Shown here: one piece after another, positions 7,563-16,047 of the stretch
Layout of the letters: the number at the start of each line of letters is the position of its first letter
Position numbering within the stretch: position 1 is the stretch's first letter
From: a virus
Reading direction: 5' to 3' (one strand)
IMG/VR virus record: IMGVR_UViG_3300009177_000063
Span: 1 to 43,602 of that record
DNA length: 43,602 bases
The notes under the pieces: model-generated
Databases searched by the model: none
The model's input: only the letters and a program-made list of their open reading frames with translations
What the model was told of the DNA's origin: nothing
Translations under genes and position numbers: made by a program

Positions 7563-10075
7563 GCGCCGTTAGCCATCATCGGCTGATTCACGGGCGGAAG
7601 TTGCGGCGTTAGCGGTGGCCCTGGCTCTCGTCCTGGCGGCATCATCGGCGGCGTCCCAGGCATCGGCGGCCCGCTCGGCGGCATCATCGGCGCAACAATC
7701 ATTCCGACCATCTGCTGCAACACCTTCAGGTCATCCGAGTTTTTCTTAGTCGCCTCAAGCAACGGTTGCAACTCAGGTTGAAGCTGCTGCATCACTTGGT
7801 CCACGACCTGTTTTAGCTGCTGCTCAGCCTGTGCCTTCTGTTCCTCGGGCGTCGTGTTTGGCCCGACGTTCCGGAGTTTGAAGTCCCGATCCACGCCAGC
7901 CTTTTGCGCGATCTGGTTGGCGATGTCAATGAGCTGGTCGGCACCCAATGCCTGAACCATGCCCGGGATTTGAAGCAACGGTTGCATAAGTTGGCTCATG
8001 GCAATTGCGACCTGGGCGTCGTTCGTGCGGTCTTCGCCGTCGCGGGTCGAAGCAAAGAGCCACATGTCGATAGCGGTGGCCTGCTTCTTCACGCGCGCCG
8101 TGTGGTATTTGTCCCGCACGTTGAGATCCTTGTCCACGAAAGTAAAGCCCATGGCGTTCAGTTGCTCCTTGGTCAGTGGGGTCTCAGCGGGGATATGCGC
8201 GTACATGTCGTCGTCGCCGTAGGCCATCAGGCCGCAGTAGATTTGCCGCTTCCAAGCCTCGCAGAGAATATCGACTGGCGTAGCGGTGAACGTCTGCCGG
8301 CTGGAAGTGCTCTGCGCGATGTTCCGGACCTCTTCGCGCGTCTGCTCATGGCTGGCGGCCTGAGCGACTTCGTGGCTGCTCATTACCAATAGCCGTTCGA
8401 GTACGTCGAGGATGGTCTTTAGGACGTTGATCAACTCGGCGGTGTTGCCCTTGGGCAGCGCGAAAGTCTGGACGGCTTCACTGACCTTGTTCTGGCCACG
8501 GCTGGCTTTCTTGCCTGAGTAGCCGAACACGTTCAGAAAACGGTAAAGCCCCTCGCCGATGCCTGCGATGCGCTTCTTCGTGTCCTCCGGTATCTGGTCC
8601 TCATCGACCATCGTGATGTTGGCGAGGTTCTGCTTCGCCGTCAGGATGATCTGGTTGAGGACATTCGTGAACTGGTCTTGGAACGGCAGGATTTCCAGAC
8701 TCATTGAGGCATTGCGGCTGCGGCTTTCGTCGGCGTCATACCCGGCGTAGAGCACCGGGCAGTAGGGCAGGGGTGCCGCGTAGATGATCGTGCAACCGTC
8801 GCCGGCAAGGACAAACCTGAACCAGACGGGATGGTCGTAGTCGCCAAGCCCGTTCTCACTCGGCACCAACTTTTCGAAATATTCGGTCACCAGAACGCCT
8901 TGGTCCAAGTGGTCGGTGCCGTAGTATTGATTAGCCAAATCCTTCTCACGGTCGAGTTGGCCGGTGCCGACTCCAGCCGTGTAAACCGGGGCTGCGCCGT
9001 CGATTGCTGGCGCCGGGGCTGGTGGAACAGCCACGCCCATTTTCATCGTGCAAGCGGAATAGACAGAGGTGAAGAACAGGCGATTGTTGACCAGCAGATC
9101 CGCGGTGCCCAGGCTCACCTTGTCCGTGTTCCAGAAGCCGCTGGTGAGAATGTCGCGGTAACGCGCCACGCGCCAGGCACCGAAAAACTGGCAGCCGCTG
9201 TCCGAGTTGTAGGTATAAGCGCCGTGGGCGAGGTCTTTGAAATATCGGGTGGGATGCCAGTGCTGGTAGCGCAATCCCTCGCGGGTGGTCACCTTGATTT
9301 CATCCCCGGCATTGACCGGTGTGCCATCCTCCTTCTTCTTTTCCATCAGGACATCTTCCTGATCGGCAATCTTCACCTGCGTCTCCGAGTGCCACTCCTC
9401 TTTCGGAGTCATAAAGCACTCGCCGTAATGGAGCATTTTGAAAACGCCCTGCTTCAGCACGTCGAAGTAACTGTATTGCGTCGAGATGCCCTGGACGCGA
9501 TCGGTCAGCGCCTCGCACTTTACCCGCAACTGCGTCGTGGCTTTCACCGGCTCGTACTTGAGGAACGGTATCAGCCGACGGTCGTTCATCAGCTTCGCCC
9601 AGCGGATCGTCAGGTAGGCGCGGACCAGTGGAACGAAAACATTGAAGAAAATCGGCAGGTTGAAAACCTTCTTCCCGGTGTCGGCGCCGGTTCTCGGGTC
9701 CTTCTGCTGCTCGATTAGCGACGTCAGTCCCCAGTCCTGAAGCTGTTTGTAAACCGTGTCCTCATCGGGGTTGCTGTCGATCAGGGAAGCGATCAAGGTC
9801 GGGCTTATTTGCCGAAACGGGGTGTCCCATGCCTGGTCGAGCGCGTAGTAGGTTTTCCAGTCACGAAAGTTTCGGTCCATGCCCTCCTGAACACGCGACC
9901 TGATTCGGTTCCACAGCGCCCAGCGTTTGTCCTGCTGTGTTGCGGTCAGCGGGTCGTAGCCAGGATCGCCGAGTTTTGCGCTGCCGTGCTGCAGGTCCTT
10001 CGGGTCGCCCTGCAAATTCTGGCGCAGGGTTTCGGCGGTGATGCCCCGCTTGGTAAGGATTGTAAGATCGATCAT
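7559..10075 (-). CDS. Portal protein
   Basis: An 838-aa protein in the size range of large podovirus-type portals. Evidence is mixed. It leads the head operon and faces the terminase across a short divergent gap. It has the long helical region typical of portals late in the chain (LINVLKTILDVLERLLVMSS, then EVAQAASHEQTREEV). The C-terminus is Gln-rich coiled coil followed by a Met/Pro-rich tail (PPMPGTPPMMPPG). The portal forms the dodecameric ring at the head vertex through which DNA is pumped. The start ATG lies 4 bases after the preceding gene's stop. Confidence 0.8.
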   Translation of the reverse strand: MIDLTILTKRGITAETLRQNLQGDPKDLQHGSAKLGDPGYDPLTATQQDKRWALWNRIRSRVQEGMDRNFRDWKTYYALDQAWDTPFRQISPTLIASLIDSNPDEDTVYKQLQDWGLTSLIEQQKDPRTGADTGKKVFNLPIFFNVFVPLVRAYLTIRWAKLMNDRRLIPFLKYEPVKATTQLRVKCEALTDRVQGISTQYSYFDVLKQGVFKMLHYGECFMTPKEEWHSETQVKIADQEDVLMEKKKEDGTPVNAGDEIKVTTREGLRYQHWHPTRYFKDLAHGAYTYNSDSGCQFFGAWRVARYRDILTSGFWNTDKVSLGTADLLVNNRLFFTSVYSACTMKMGVAVPPAPAPAIDGAAPVYTAGVGTGQLDREKDLANQYYGTDHLDQGVLVTEYFEKLVPSENGLGDYDHPVWFRFVLAGDGCTIIYAAPLPYCPVLYAGYDADESRSRNASMSLEILPFQDQFTNVLNQIILTAKQNLANITMVDEDQIPEDTKKRIAGIGEGLYRFLNVFGYSGKKASRGQNKVSEAVQTFALPKGNTAELINVLKTILDVLERLLVMSSHEVAQAASHEQTREEVRNIAQSTSSRQTFTATPVDILCEAWKRQIYCGLMAYGDDDMYAHIPAETPLTKEQLNAMGFTFVDKDLNVRDKYHTARVKKQATAIDMWLFASTRDGEDRTNDAQVAIAMSQLMQPLLQIPGMVQALGADQLIDIANQIAQKAGVDRDFKLRNVGPNTTPEEQKAQAEQQLKQVVDQVMQQLQPELQPLLEATKKNSDDLKVLQQMVGMIVAPMMPPSGPPMPGTPPMMPPGREPGPPLTPQLPPVNQPMMANGA

Positions 10076-10079
10076 GAAA

Positions 10080-10361
10080 TCAGTAGGCTTCGGCCTTCTT
10101 GCCCGTCTGCTTCGACTTCAGGTAGTCCATCGGCTTAATCGGCGCGGCTTTTGGTTTGGCGGGCACAGCTTTGACCTTGGTAATGCTCTGCACGTCGGCC
10201 ATGATCTGCGCCTCGCCTTCTGGCTCTGCCTCGGAGTCCGCTTCTTCCCCCTCTTCACCAGGGAGGGTTTTGACTTTTACCATGAGCACATCGCCGGGCA
10301 GACAACCTTTGAGTGCGGGATGGTCACTTGGCAGCGCAATCTGAATTGGCGGCTTCATCAT
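10080..10361 (-). CDS. Small acidic protein heading the portal operon
   Basis: 93 aa. A clear AGGAG lies 6 bases before the first of two tandem ATGs. The centre is acidic (GEEGEEADSEAEPEGEAQ) and the C-terminus is Lys/Pro-rich. It is the first gene of the leftward head operon. The family is unknown; low complexity suggests a disordered partner of the portal or scaffold. Confidence 0.7.
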   Translation of the reverse strand: MMKPPIQIALPSDHPALKGCLPGDVLMVKVKTLPGEEGEEADSEAEPEGEAQIMADVQSITKVKAVPAKPKAAPIKPMDYLKSKQTGKKAEAY

Positions 10362-10374
10362 GGGCTACTCCTAC

Positions 10375-10398
10375 GCTTGCAACTGGCCACGCGCAAGC
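10375..10398. promoter_or_regulatory. Inverted repeat in the divergent portal/terminase gap
   Basis: GCTTGC (10375-10380) and GCAAGC (10393-10398) form a 6-bp dyad with a 12-base centre in the only 51-base gap between the leftward head operon and the rightward terminase operon. An operator shared by both promoters is plausible. No convincing -35/-10 pair is visible. Confidence 0.35.
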
Positions 10399-10412
10399 TT
10401 AATGTTTCCGCC

Positions 10413-10619
10413 ATGACCGACGAATGGCAAGATAACACGCAAGAAAATCCGTTCTTCAAATCCCGTCAGCCAGTTGAAGTTGAATACACAGACGGAAAAA
10501 CCCGCGTGATTGGCTGCCCTCGTTGCGCCACCGGCAGCTTTCTTTTAGTCAAACGCTGGCGCGTCAAACCTCAAACCACCCAACCAAATGAAACTACTCG
10601 GCAACCGAATCCTCATTGA
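10413..10619 (+). CDS. Small CxxC protein before the co-chaperonin
   Basis: 68 aa, with one CPRC zinc-knuckle-like pair (residues about 38-41) and a basic C-terminal tail. It overlaps the start of the next gene by 32 bases. It is the first gene of the rightward terminase operon. The family is not recognised. Confidence 0.6.
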   Translation: MTDEWQDNTQENPFFKSRQPVEVEYTDGKTRVIGCPRCATGSFLLVKRWRVKPQTTQPNETTRQPNPH

Positions 10620-10851
10620 ACCCATCGAAGAAGCCTCTGGCCCTATCGAAGCCCCGCAACTTTCCAAGCGCGTCACGCCTTTTGGCCGGGTCGCGATGCT
10701 CGGTGATGGGCCTCACATGCCACCCGAACTCGCCATCGGCCAGCGGGTCCATGTCGATGTTGACCGTGGCCACGTCGCCGTCGCTCACGAAGGCCGCCCG
10801 CATCGCATCGTCTCCGTGCTCGACGTGCAACTGATCTTCGCCGATGCCTAA
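10588..10851 (+). CDS. GroES-like co-chaperonin
   Basis: 87 aa, about the length of a GroES subunit. It follows the GroES pattern: MKLLGNRILIEPIEE (first strand), a short mobile-loop region, TPFGRVAMLGDG (the G.V...G.G signature), IGQRVHVDVDRG and HRIVSVLDVQLIFA at the end. GroES caps the GroEL chamber; phage versions such as T4 gp31 retune the host chaperonin for the capsid protein. It lies just before the terminase and divergent from the capsid genes, which fits a capsid-folding role. Its mobile loop is short, so direct GroEL binding needs testing. Confidence 0.75.
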   Translation: MKLLGNRILIEPIEEASGPIEAPQLSKRVTPFGRVAMLGDGPHMPPELAIGQRVHVDVDRGHVAVAHEGRPHRIVSVLDVQLIFADA

Positions 10852-12403
10852 CGACGCCGATGGTAATTGGTATCCCGACTTGTTCGATAAGCAGTTGGAA
10901 GTTCTAAATTCCCAGGCGCGCGCCCTTCTTGTTAGCGGCCCACGCCTGAGTGGCAAAACTCGAGGTACCCTTCACCGTATCGTTCGCCATCTCTGGGAAA
11001 CTCCAGATGCCCGTGTGGCGATGTTCTCGCGCACGGTCAAAAACTCCAAAGAAGGCGGCACTTGGTCCCTGCTGCACGATGTCGTTCTAAAGGAGTGGAT
11101 CGACGCAAAAATCGGCTTGCGATACACGACCCTGAGTGCCGAGAAGCGGCCCGGTTTCAAGCTCGACAGCCTCAGCCGCACCCTTTACTTCCGCATCCGC
11201 AATGTCCATGGCGGCGAGTCCACCTGCATGTTGTTCTCACTCGACCATGACCCGGACATCGAGGACAAGCTGAAGGAGATGGAGTTTTCCATGATTTATT
11301 TCTCCGAGCTTTCTAAATTCCACGACCGAAAGATCCTCGGGGTGTCGCTGCTTTCGCTTCGCATGTCCCATATTCCTTACGAAAGCCACATGTGGATTGC
11401 TGATACCAACCCAGCCGACGAAGGCGAGTTGTCGTGGATCTATCGAGTGTTCTACGTGGAACGTGTCCAAGATTACGCTGAGTATGTTGTCTGCCAAAAG
11501 AAACTCGGCTTACCGGTACTTGAAGAACGGTTGTTCCTGGCACAGCAACGCGATCTCGCGCTCATTGAGATTAAGCCCGGCGAAAACCCCAGGTTGGACC
11601 CGAGGCAACTCGACGAACTCAAGTCCCAGAACGCCTACGATGCCGGGTTGTGGGCTAAGTACGTCGAAGGCAAGTGGATTTACGGCGAGGGCGATGCCTC
11701 AATGCACTTCAGGGCTTATTTCAAGCGCAACCTGCACATCGTCGGGGACTGCACGTCGCCTAATGAAGAAGACTGGACCTACGCGAACCCATCACCCGGA
11801 GCCTTCGAATTAGTGCTCGGCCTGGACATCGGCGATGTAAACCATGCGGGCGTTATCCTTAACCGGGATGTCATTAACGGTCGCTCACACTTCACCCTTA
11901 TTGACGAACTGGTTTACCTCAAAAAGGAAATCGCGGTCACCACTTTCACCGAGGATTTCATGGAGTTAATTGAGGCCCACGAGAAAGCGGCCGGGCGGCA
12001 GTATAATCTCGACCGGGCCTGGTCGGACAGCAACTCCATCGAAAAGTACAGCGCGGTGGCCGCTACGTTTCCCTACCTGCAAGTCTATGCAGCGTCGGGC
12101 AATCGCATATTTCTCCGCGCGCTGCCCAAAGCCCAGTCCAAGGGCGGAGTGCGGCAGCGAGTGTCATTGGTGAAAATGCTGCTGCACACTGGCCGGCTAA
12201 AAGTCTCCGCTCATTGCCATTTCGCCATCGCCATGTTTGAGGGTCTTAAAAAGGGGAAGGTGGATTATATCCCGACAGAGGACCCGATGAAGCACATTTT
12301 TGACGCGCTCAGTTATGCGCTCTTTATGGAATGTGCCGAAGAACTCGAAGAGATGCCAGAATCCGGCGGGAGATCAACCGGGATGATTGTGCATGTCCGT
12401 TAG
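10844..12403 (+). CDS. terL: Terminase large subunit
   Basis: A 519-aa two-domain packaging motor. The N-terminal ATPase has a Walker A SGPRLSGKT (31-39) and a hydrophobic Walker B region SMIYFSEL (about 149-156). The C-terminal RNase H-like nuclease has LGLDIGD as the first acidic site, SDSNS in the middle, and HIFDALSYALF near the end, where the last metal-binding Asp is expected. It cuts and pumps DNA through the portal. It overlaps the co-chaperonin stop by 8 bases. No separate small subunit is recognised nearby. Its 3' end overlaps the convergent HTH gene by 30 bases. Confidence 0.93.
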   Translation: MPNDADGNWYPDLFDKQLEVLNSQARALLVSGPRLSGKTRGTLHRIVRHLWETPDARVAMFSRTVKNSKEGGTWSLLHDVVLKEWIDAKIGLRYTTLSAEKRPGFKLDSLSRTLYFRIRNVHGGESTCMLFSLDHDPDIEDKLKEMEFSMIYFSELSKFHDRKILGVSLLSLRMSHIPYESHMWIADTNPADEGELSWIYRVFYVERVQDYAEYVVCQKKLGLPVLEERLFLAQQRDLALIEIKPGENPRLDPRQLDELKSQNAYDAGLWAKYVEGKWIYGEGDASMHFRAYFKRNLHIVGDCTSPNEEDWTYANPSPGAFELVLGLDIGDVNHAGVILNRDVINGRSHFTLIDELVYLKKEIAVTTFTEDFMELIEAHEKAAGRQYNLDRAWSDSNSIEKYSAVAATFPYLQVYAASGNRIFLRALPKAQSKGGVRQRVSLVKMLLHTGRLKVSAHCHFAIAMFEGLKKGKVDYIPTEDPMKHIFDALSYALFMECAEELEEMPESGGRSTGMIVHVR

Positions 12404-12721
12404 CAGGCGGGCGAACATCCTGCGCTGCTGCGGTGTCGCCCGGTCGAGATAGGCCAGCTTTTTCTTCCTCCAAAACCTGAGTTGCCGGCCAGGTGCCAGC
12501 AGGTTCACGCCACAACCCTCACTGAACGCAGCCACCACACGCAAAGTCATGCCGTCCCACCGTTCGCACGTCGAGATTTTGCAGATGGTGGATAGCGCCA
12601 GTCCCGAACGCCGCGCGATCTCGTCGTTGGTCATCGGGGACAAACCGTGGCTTTTGCGGGCCAGAAAGCGGCACATTTTCGGCGTGAGCAGATTCAGGTC
12701 TGAGAGGGTGCGGACTTTCAT
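12374..12721 (-). CDS. HTH DNA-binding protein
   Basis: 115 aa. Residues about 30-60 (MTNDEIARRSGLALSTICKI) form a Cro/C1-like helix-turn-helix. The remainder is basic with a helical C-terminus. It is convergent with and overlaps the terminase end. Such proteins usually regulate transcription; the target is not visible. Confidence 0.7.
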   Translation of the reverse strand: MKVRTLSDLNLLTPKMCRFLARKSHGLSPMTNDEIARRSGLALSTICKISTCERWDGMTLRVVAAFSEGCGVNLLAPGRQLRFWRKKKLAYLDRATPQQRRMFARLLTDMHNHPG

Positions 12722-12767
12722 GGCACGAGGCTAAGGCGTTCTGGCATGGAAAGAGTTTGGCTCGCAC

Positions 12768-13073
12768 TTAGGCGGCGAGAGCTTTAGGCAATGGCTTCCT
12801 GCGGGTCAGATGATGAAGGCGGCACTGCAATCCAGTTGTTATCACCCCACAGTTTGGATGAGAGCAGCGATTGTAACGACTTGGGGTCTTAAAGAATTGC
12901 TTCACCTGACTAAGCTCGGCGGCTAGTCGGTCATCGCCTGCGCGTCTGGCCGCGATGATTTTGTATTTGACCAAGCGAGCTAAACCCGCTCGGTTTGCTT
13001 CTCCCGAAAAGCTGACTCGTTGTTTATGGGGAAGGCCAAGCAGAGACTTGACCCGCATATAGCTGATTTTCAT
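12768..13073 (-). CDS. Small putative zinc-binding protein
   Basis: 101 aa with a basic helical body and a C-terminal cluster CSHPNCG...CRLHH (about residues 70-88) that could hold a metal. The first ATG overlaps the stop of the upstream 234-aa gene (ATGA). The family is not recognised. Confidence 0.65.
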   Translation of the reverse strand: MKISYMRVKSLLGLPHKQRVSFSGEANRAGLARLVKYKIIAARRAGDDRLAAELSQVKQFFKTPSRYNRCSHPNCGVITTGLQCRLHHLTRRKPLPKALAA

Positions 13074-13774
13074 TCCCGAATCTGATAGGGGTCCACGTTG
13101 TTGGTACGAACAAAGCCAACCCGATAGTAGCCCTGACTCCCCGGAGCATTGGTCACTACCACACTTGCCGCCGGCAACTTAGCCCAGTTGGTCGTGTCGT
13201 GGGTGATTTCCACTGTTACTGGGTCGTAAGTAATGATCGGCTGCGGCCATTGGAACGGCATTGAAAGGTCGCTGTTGGTGCCCGGTGCCAGTGTCTCGGC
13301 TTGAATCCAGTATTTTGAGCCATACAGCAAGTGTGGAATGGCATTGAAATTGGTTGGTGTGAAAAAGTTGGTGCTCACGTCCACTGCTCGGCCTTGGGCT
13401 ATTGGCGTGACGAAGATTTGATAGCCACTCGCGCCGGGCACCGGGTCGAACTTTAGATACTTCAACGAATACGTCGCTGGATTGGTCGCGCCAACAACCA
13501 CCACATCGGGCGGCATTGGTGGAAGTTCTATCGCGGCAAGCCTTGCCGCCTGTGGGTCGGGTAGGTGATGCGCAGTTTCTTCCTGAGTGTAGATCGGCGG
13601 ATTCCACTGCACCGGCTCAGAGGTCACGGAATGAAACTGCGCTGGTGGCGTGAACGGCTGCCCCATCGCAACCACTTGGAGCATGACAGGTGCCGCGATG
13701 AAGGCTGGGTTAAATGGAACGATGCGCGGGATAGCCCTTATGCTCTCCCACAAGATGGCTGCAAGCGTAATCAT
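13070..13774 (-). CDS. Fibronectin-like structural or secreted protein
   Basis: 234 aa. The N-terminus is hydrophobic and Pro-rich. Residues about 95-185 look like one fibronectin type III domain (LKYLKFDPVPGASGYQIFVT, then YGSKYWIQAETLAPGTNSD). The end (VVVTNAPGSQGYYRVGFVR) resembles a C-terminal element I associate with Verrucomicrobiota extracellular proteins. Coupled to its neighbours by ATGA overlaps on both sides. A virion decoration or host-surface binding role is inferred. Confidence 0.6.
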   Translation of the reverse strand: MITLAAILWESIRAIPRIVPFNPAFIAAPVMLQVVAMGQPFTPPAQFHSVTSEPVQWNPPIYTQEETAHHLPDPQAARLAAIELPPMPPDVVVVGATNPATYSLKYLKFDPVPGASGYQIFVTPIAQGRAVDVSTNFFTPTNFNAIPHLLYGSKYWIQAETLAPGTNSDLSMPFQWPQPIITYDPVTVEITHDTTNWAKLPAASVVVTNAPGSQGYYRVGFVRTNNVDPYQIRE

Positions 13775-14085
13775 TTGGCCCCTTTCACCGCCCCAGCGAC
13801 CGCTCCTTGCACGATGAGGCCAATCAGTTGATCCAAATTTGAACTTGTCACAGAGGCATCATAAGCGCCGATGGTTGATCCACTCGGGTAAGCCCAGACA
13901 TTGCTTCCGGTCCCCGCTTGACCCGTGGTGTTCCTGAATTTCGTCAGCGACGATGTGCTGTCAAAGAAAGTGCAAACCCTTACAATGGTGTTTTCAGAAC
14001 CGTCCGGCTTCTTGGTGGTGCTTGAGCGGAGATAAGCGCAGCCGCACAGCAGGGCCAGTGGTAGGATTAGGGCGAGTCTTTTCAT
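13771..14085 (-). CDS. Lipoprotein
   Basis: 104 aa with a textbook lipoprotein signal: KR, then a hydrophobic stretch, then lipobox LCGC with Cys16 as the lipidated residue. The mature part is Ser/Thr-rich and ends in a Gly/Ala helix. An outer spanin or a superinfection-exclusion lipoprotein are both possible. It lies close to the membrane proteins at 15109-16047, which favours a lysis role weakly. Confidence 0.65.
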   Translation of the reverse strand: MKRLALILPLALLCGCAYLRSSTTKKPDGSENTIVRVCTFFDSTSSLTKFRNTTGQAGTGSNVWAYPSGSTIGAYDASVTSSNLDQLIGLIVQGAVAGAVKGAK

Positions 14086-14087
14086 AA

Positions 14088-14309
14088 TCAGTAGTCGTCT
14101 GCGGTGTAAGGGTAGGATTGTCGTTTCGTATTTGCCTGGTTCAGCCCAAGGCGTCGAATTAAGCTGGATTCCGTGCGCTTGACTTGCTTGACGGTGGTTC
14201 GAAGCTCGCGGGCGGTTTGCTCCGGGGGTGCGCCGACAAACATTGCTTGCAGAATTCTCGCCTGTCGCTCATCGGAAGTTAGATGTTTTCGGGCGCTCAA
14301 TCTGTACAA
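14088..14309 (-). CDS. Small LuxR/sigma-region-4-like HTH protein
   Basis: 73 aa. Residues about 12-52 (DERQARILQAMFVGAPPEQT, then ARELRTTVKQVKR and SLIRRLGL) have the four-helix layout of a LuxR-type or sigma region 4 HTH. The start is a TTG and no good ribosome site is seen; an ATG at codon 23 is an alternative. It follows a hairpin and precedes the lipoprotein gene. Confidence 0.5.
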   Translation of the reverse strand: MYRLSARKHLTSDERQARILQAMFVGAPPEQTARELRTTVKQVKRTESSLIRRLGLNQANTKRQSYPYTADDY

Positions 14310-14315
14310 GCAATA

Positions 14316-14335
14316 CGCCCGTCCGAAGACGGGCG
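14316..14335 (-). terminator. Strong hairpin, terminator-like
   Basis: CGCCCGTC/GACGGGCG, 8 bp with a CGAA tetraloop, just after the stop of the 108-aa gene. On the minus strand it is followed by TATTGCTTG rather than a full T run, so it may slow or process the transcript rather than end it. Confidence 0.5.
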
Positions 14336-14360
14336 CAAGCTTTGAATTGAACCGATTGGC

Positions 14361-14687
14361 TTACGGCTTGGCGGTTGGCGCGCCGAGCGTCAATCCCAAG
14401 TTTGCAGCATTAGCTCCGGTCGTGTGGACCAGGATCGTGTCCTGAACATCCACAACTCCAGATCCGAGATCGGCATCGCCATCGACCAAATAGGTCGTAT
14501 CGTCCGGGGAGTCGGGCGTTACCAGAGTCGCGGACATGCCATCAGCGGCGGGTGTTACGGTGCCAGCGCCGGATACCACAGACCAGACGGGAATGCCGTC
14601 GAGTTTTGCAGGCTTTCCGGTGGCAGTTACGGGCTTTAGTGTGGCAACAACTTGCTGCTCATTTGTCAGTGTGATTTCTGCGGGCAT
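14361..14687 (-). CDS. Ig-like small virion protein
   Basis: 108 aa from the ATG beginning MPAEITLTNEQQ, which has AAAGG about 10 bases upstream. A longer in-frame start at 14843 would add 52 basic residues but has no ribosome site. The sequence (VVATLKPVTATGKPAKL, then VWSVVSGAGTVTPAADG) is a bacterial Ig-like beta-sandwich. Such domains decorate capsids or tails. Confidence 0.65.
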   Translation of the reverse strand: MPAEITLTNEQQVVATLKPVTATGKPAKLDGIPVWSVVSGAGTVTPAADGMSATLVTPDSPDDTTYLVDGDADLGSGVVDVQDTILVHTTGANAANLGLTLGAPTAKP

Positions 14688-14866
14688 ATGATTTTGACCT
14701 TTCTTATTGAAGGGAAGCCCGAAACCGAAATTGAGCCGGGCGGCCCGTCGTTTTTTGTTCTTCTTACACTTCGCCTCAAGTTGTGAGGCAAATTCTTTAA
14801 TCGCTTTACGCATGGCCTTTTTCATTCGTTCAATCCAGTCCATTCGGAGAGAGCCAGAATCTAGCC

Positions 14867-15109
14867 CTAATCATGGCGCTTGTCACGCGGGGGATTGTCC
14901 TTACCTTTCTTGCCGTTGGGTGTTACCTCCCCGCGCATAAGTTCACCAGCCGGAAAGATTGCCAGCGGACGATATTCCCGCCCCGCCTCGCCCGCCCAAT
15001 GGATTACCGCGACGGCGACCTGTCCATCGCGCTCACTTTCCCAAACGACGCCAGCCCCACATTGCGATGCGCCCTTGAGTCGGAATATGATTTTTTCACC
15101 GCGAATCAT
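14867..15109 (-). CDS. Hypothetical protein, 80 aa
   Basis: Starts at an ATG sharing one base with the upstream TAA (TAATG). The body is a beta-rich stretch (MIRGEKIIFRLKG, VWESERDGQVAVAVIHWAGE) and the end is very charged (NGKKGKDNPPRDKRHD). The family is unknown. Its coupling to the two-helix membrane protein suggests a shared role, possibly lysis. Confidence 0.55.
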   Translation of the reverse strand: MIRGEKIIFRLKGASQCGAGVVWESERDGQVAVAVIHWAGEAGREYRPLAIFPAGELMRGEVTPNGKKGKDNPPRDKRHD

Positions 15110-15282
15110 TACGAGTGAACTGGCTGGCCGAACACTTTCCAACCCAGCAATAAAAGCAGGATGAAAAGCAGCAGTGTGCCGCCGAGTGGTTTGAACGGGC
15201 TTCCGGTCGCTGGCCAGTTTGACCAGAGGCCGAACACCAGCCATAGAAGCATTAAAACCCAATAGATTAATTGAAAACTCAT
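15109..15282 (-). CDS. Small two-helix membrane protein (holin candidate)
   Basis: 57 aa. Two hydrophobic helices (LIYWVLMLLWLVFGLW, about 5-20, and GTLLLFILLLLLGW, about 35-48) are joined by a short polar loop containing NWPATGSP. This is holin-like in size and layout. The TAA overlaps the next ATG by one base. Confidence 0.65.
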   Translation of the reverse strand: MSFQLIYWVLMLLWLVFGLWSNWPATGSPFKPLGGTLLLFILLLLLGWKVFGQPVHS

Positions 15283-15346
15283 AATTTGCCTTTCGTTGTT
15301 GTGTGCAAGCCTAAGCCCTAATCGCCTTTTGGCAATGGGGCCATTT

Positions 15347-15694
15347 TCATATCAGCTTACTCTTGATCTCAGCAACCATGCGCTTAGTTTCCTGGGCGGC
15401 TGCTTCCATTCGGACAACCGCGTCCAGCGTCTCCTCTGCCTTTCGGATGCGGGTATGATAATTGTCTAGCCGATCCTCAATGCGGGTTAGCGTGACGGCA
15501 TTTTCCTGCCTGACTATCACCGCAGACTTGTCGTTCTCCTTCATTTCCCGTTCCAACTCGGCGAGTTGTTTGCTCATGGATTCTTGGTTGAATTGAGAGC
15601 GAAACCAGGTAGCCGCTCCAGCGAGCAGGATGCCGATCCAAGTAACCACGTTCCCAATCGTGATTTCCAAAAAGTTCTTCGGGTCTTGTGCCAT
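15347..15694 (-). CDS. Membrane-anchored coiled-coil protein
   Basis: 115 aa: one transmembrane segment (VVTWIGILLAGAATWF, about 16-31) followed by a long coiled coil (SKQLAELEREMKENDK to the C-terminus). This topology is that of inner spanins or holin-associated proteins. With the lipoprotein at 13771 it could form a spanin pair, which is an inference from topology. Confidence 0.65.
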   Translation of the reverse strand: MAQDPKNFLEITIGNVVTWIGILLAGAATWFRSQFNQESMSKQLAELEREMKENDKSAVIVRQENAVTLTRIEDRLDNYHTRIRKAEETLDAVVRMEAAAQETKRMVAEIKSKLI

Positions 15695-15729
15695 GCGAGC
15701 GTCATGTTAATCACCGTGTTTGATTTGGG

Positions 15730-16047
15730 CTAAGGCTTTTTCTTAGAGAGAGCTTCATCGAGTTTATTCTGTGATGCGAGATGCGCCTTATATTCTTTCT
15801 CTGCTTGTACGGCTCGTTCCTGATAGGACTGATTCTCCGGGCTGCTGTCGGCAAGCTGCCGAAGCGCAACCGCGCCCACCCCAAGGGCAGCGCCCATTGC
15901 TTTGTTGCTCAGGGCGTGAATCGCAACTGTGTCGGTCTTCACGTCCTTAATGTCGTCGCCGTTTCGCCAGGATTTGATGAAGCTTCCCAACGCCAGAATG
16001 GTCGGCGCTATGGCAACGATTAGAGCGGTTTGAACGGCGTCGGTCAT
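15730..16047 (-). CDS. Small membrane protein, holin-like
   Basis: 105 aa. An N-terminal hydrophobic helix (ALIVAIAPTILALGSFI, about 8-24) is followed by a Gly/Ala-rich middle and a basic, Lys-rich end. Its ATG shares one base with the upstream stop (TAATG). The location beside the fibre gene is a usual place for lysis genes. Confidence 0.6.
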   Translation of the reverse strand: MTDAVQTALIVAIAPTILALGSFIKSWRNGDDIKDVKTDTVAIHALSNKAMGAALGVGAVALRQLADSSPENQSYQERAVQAEKEYKAHLASQNKLDEALSKKKP

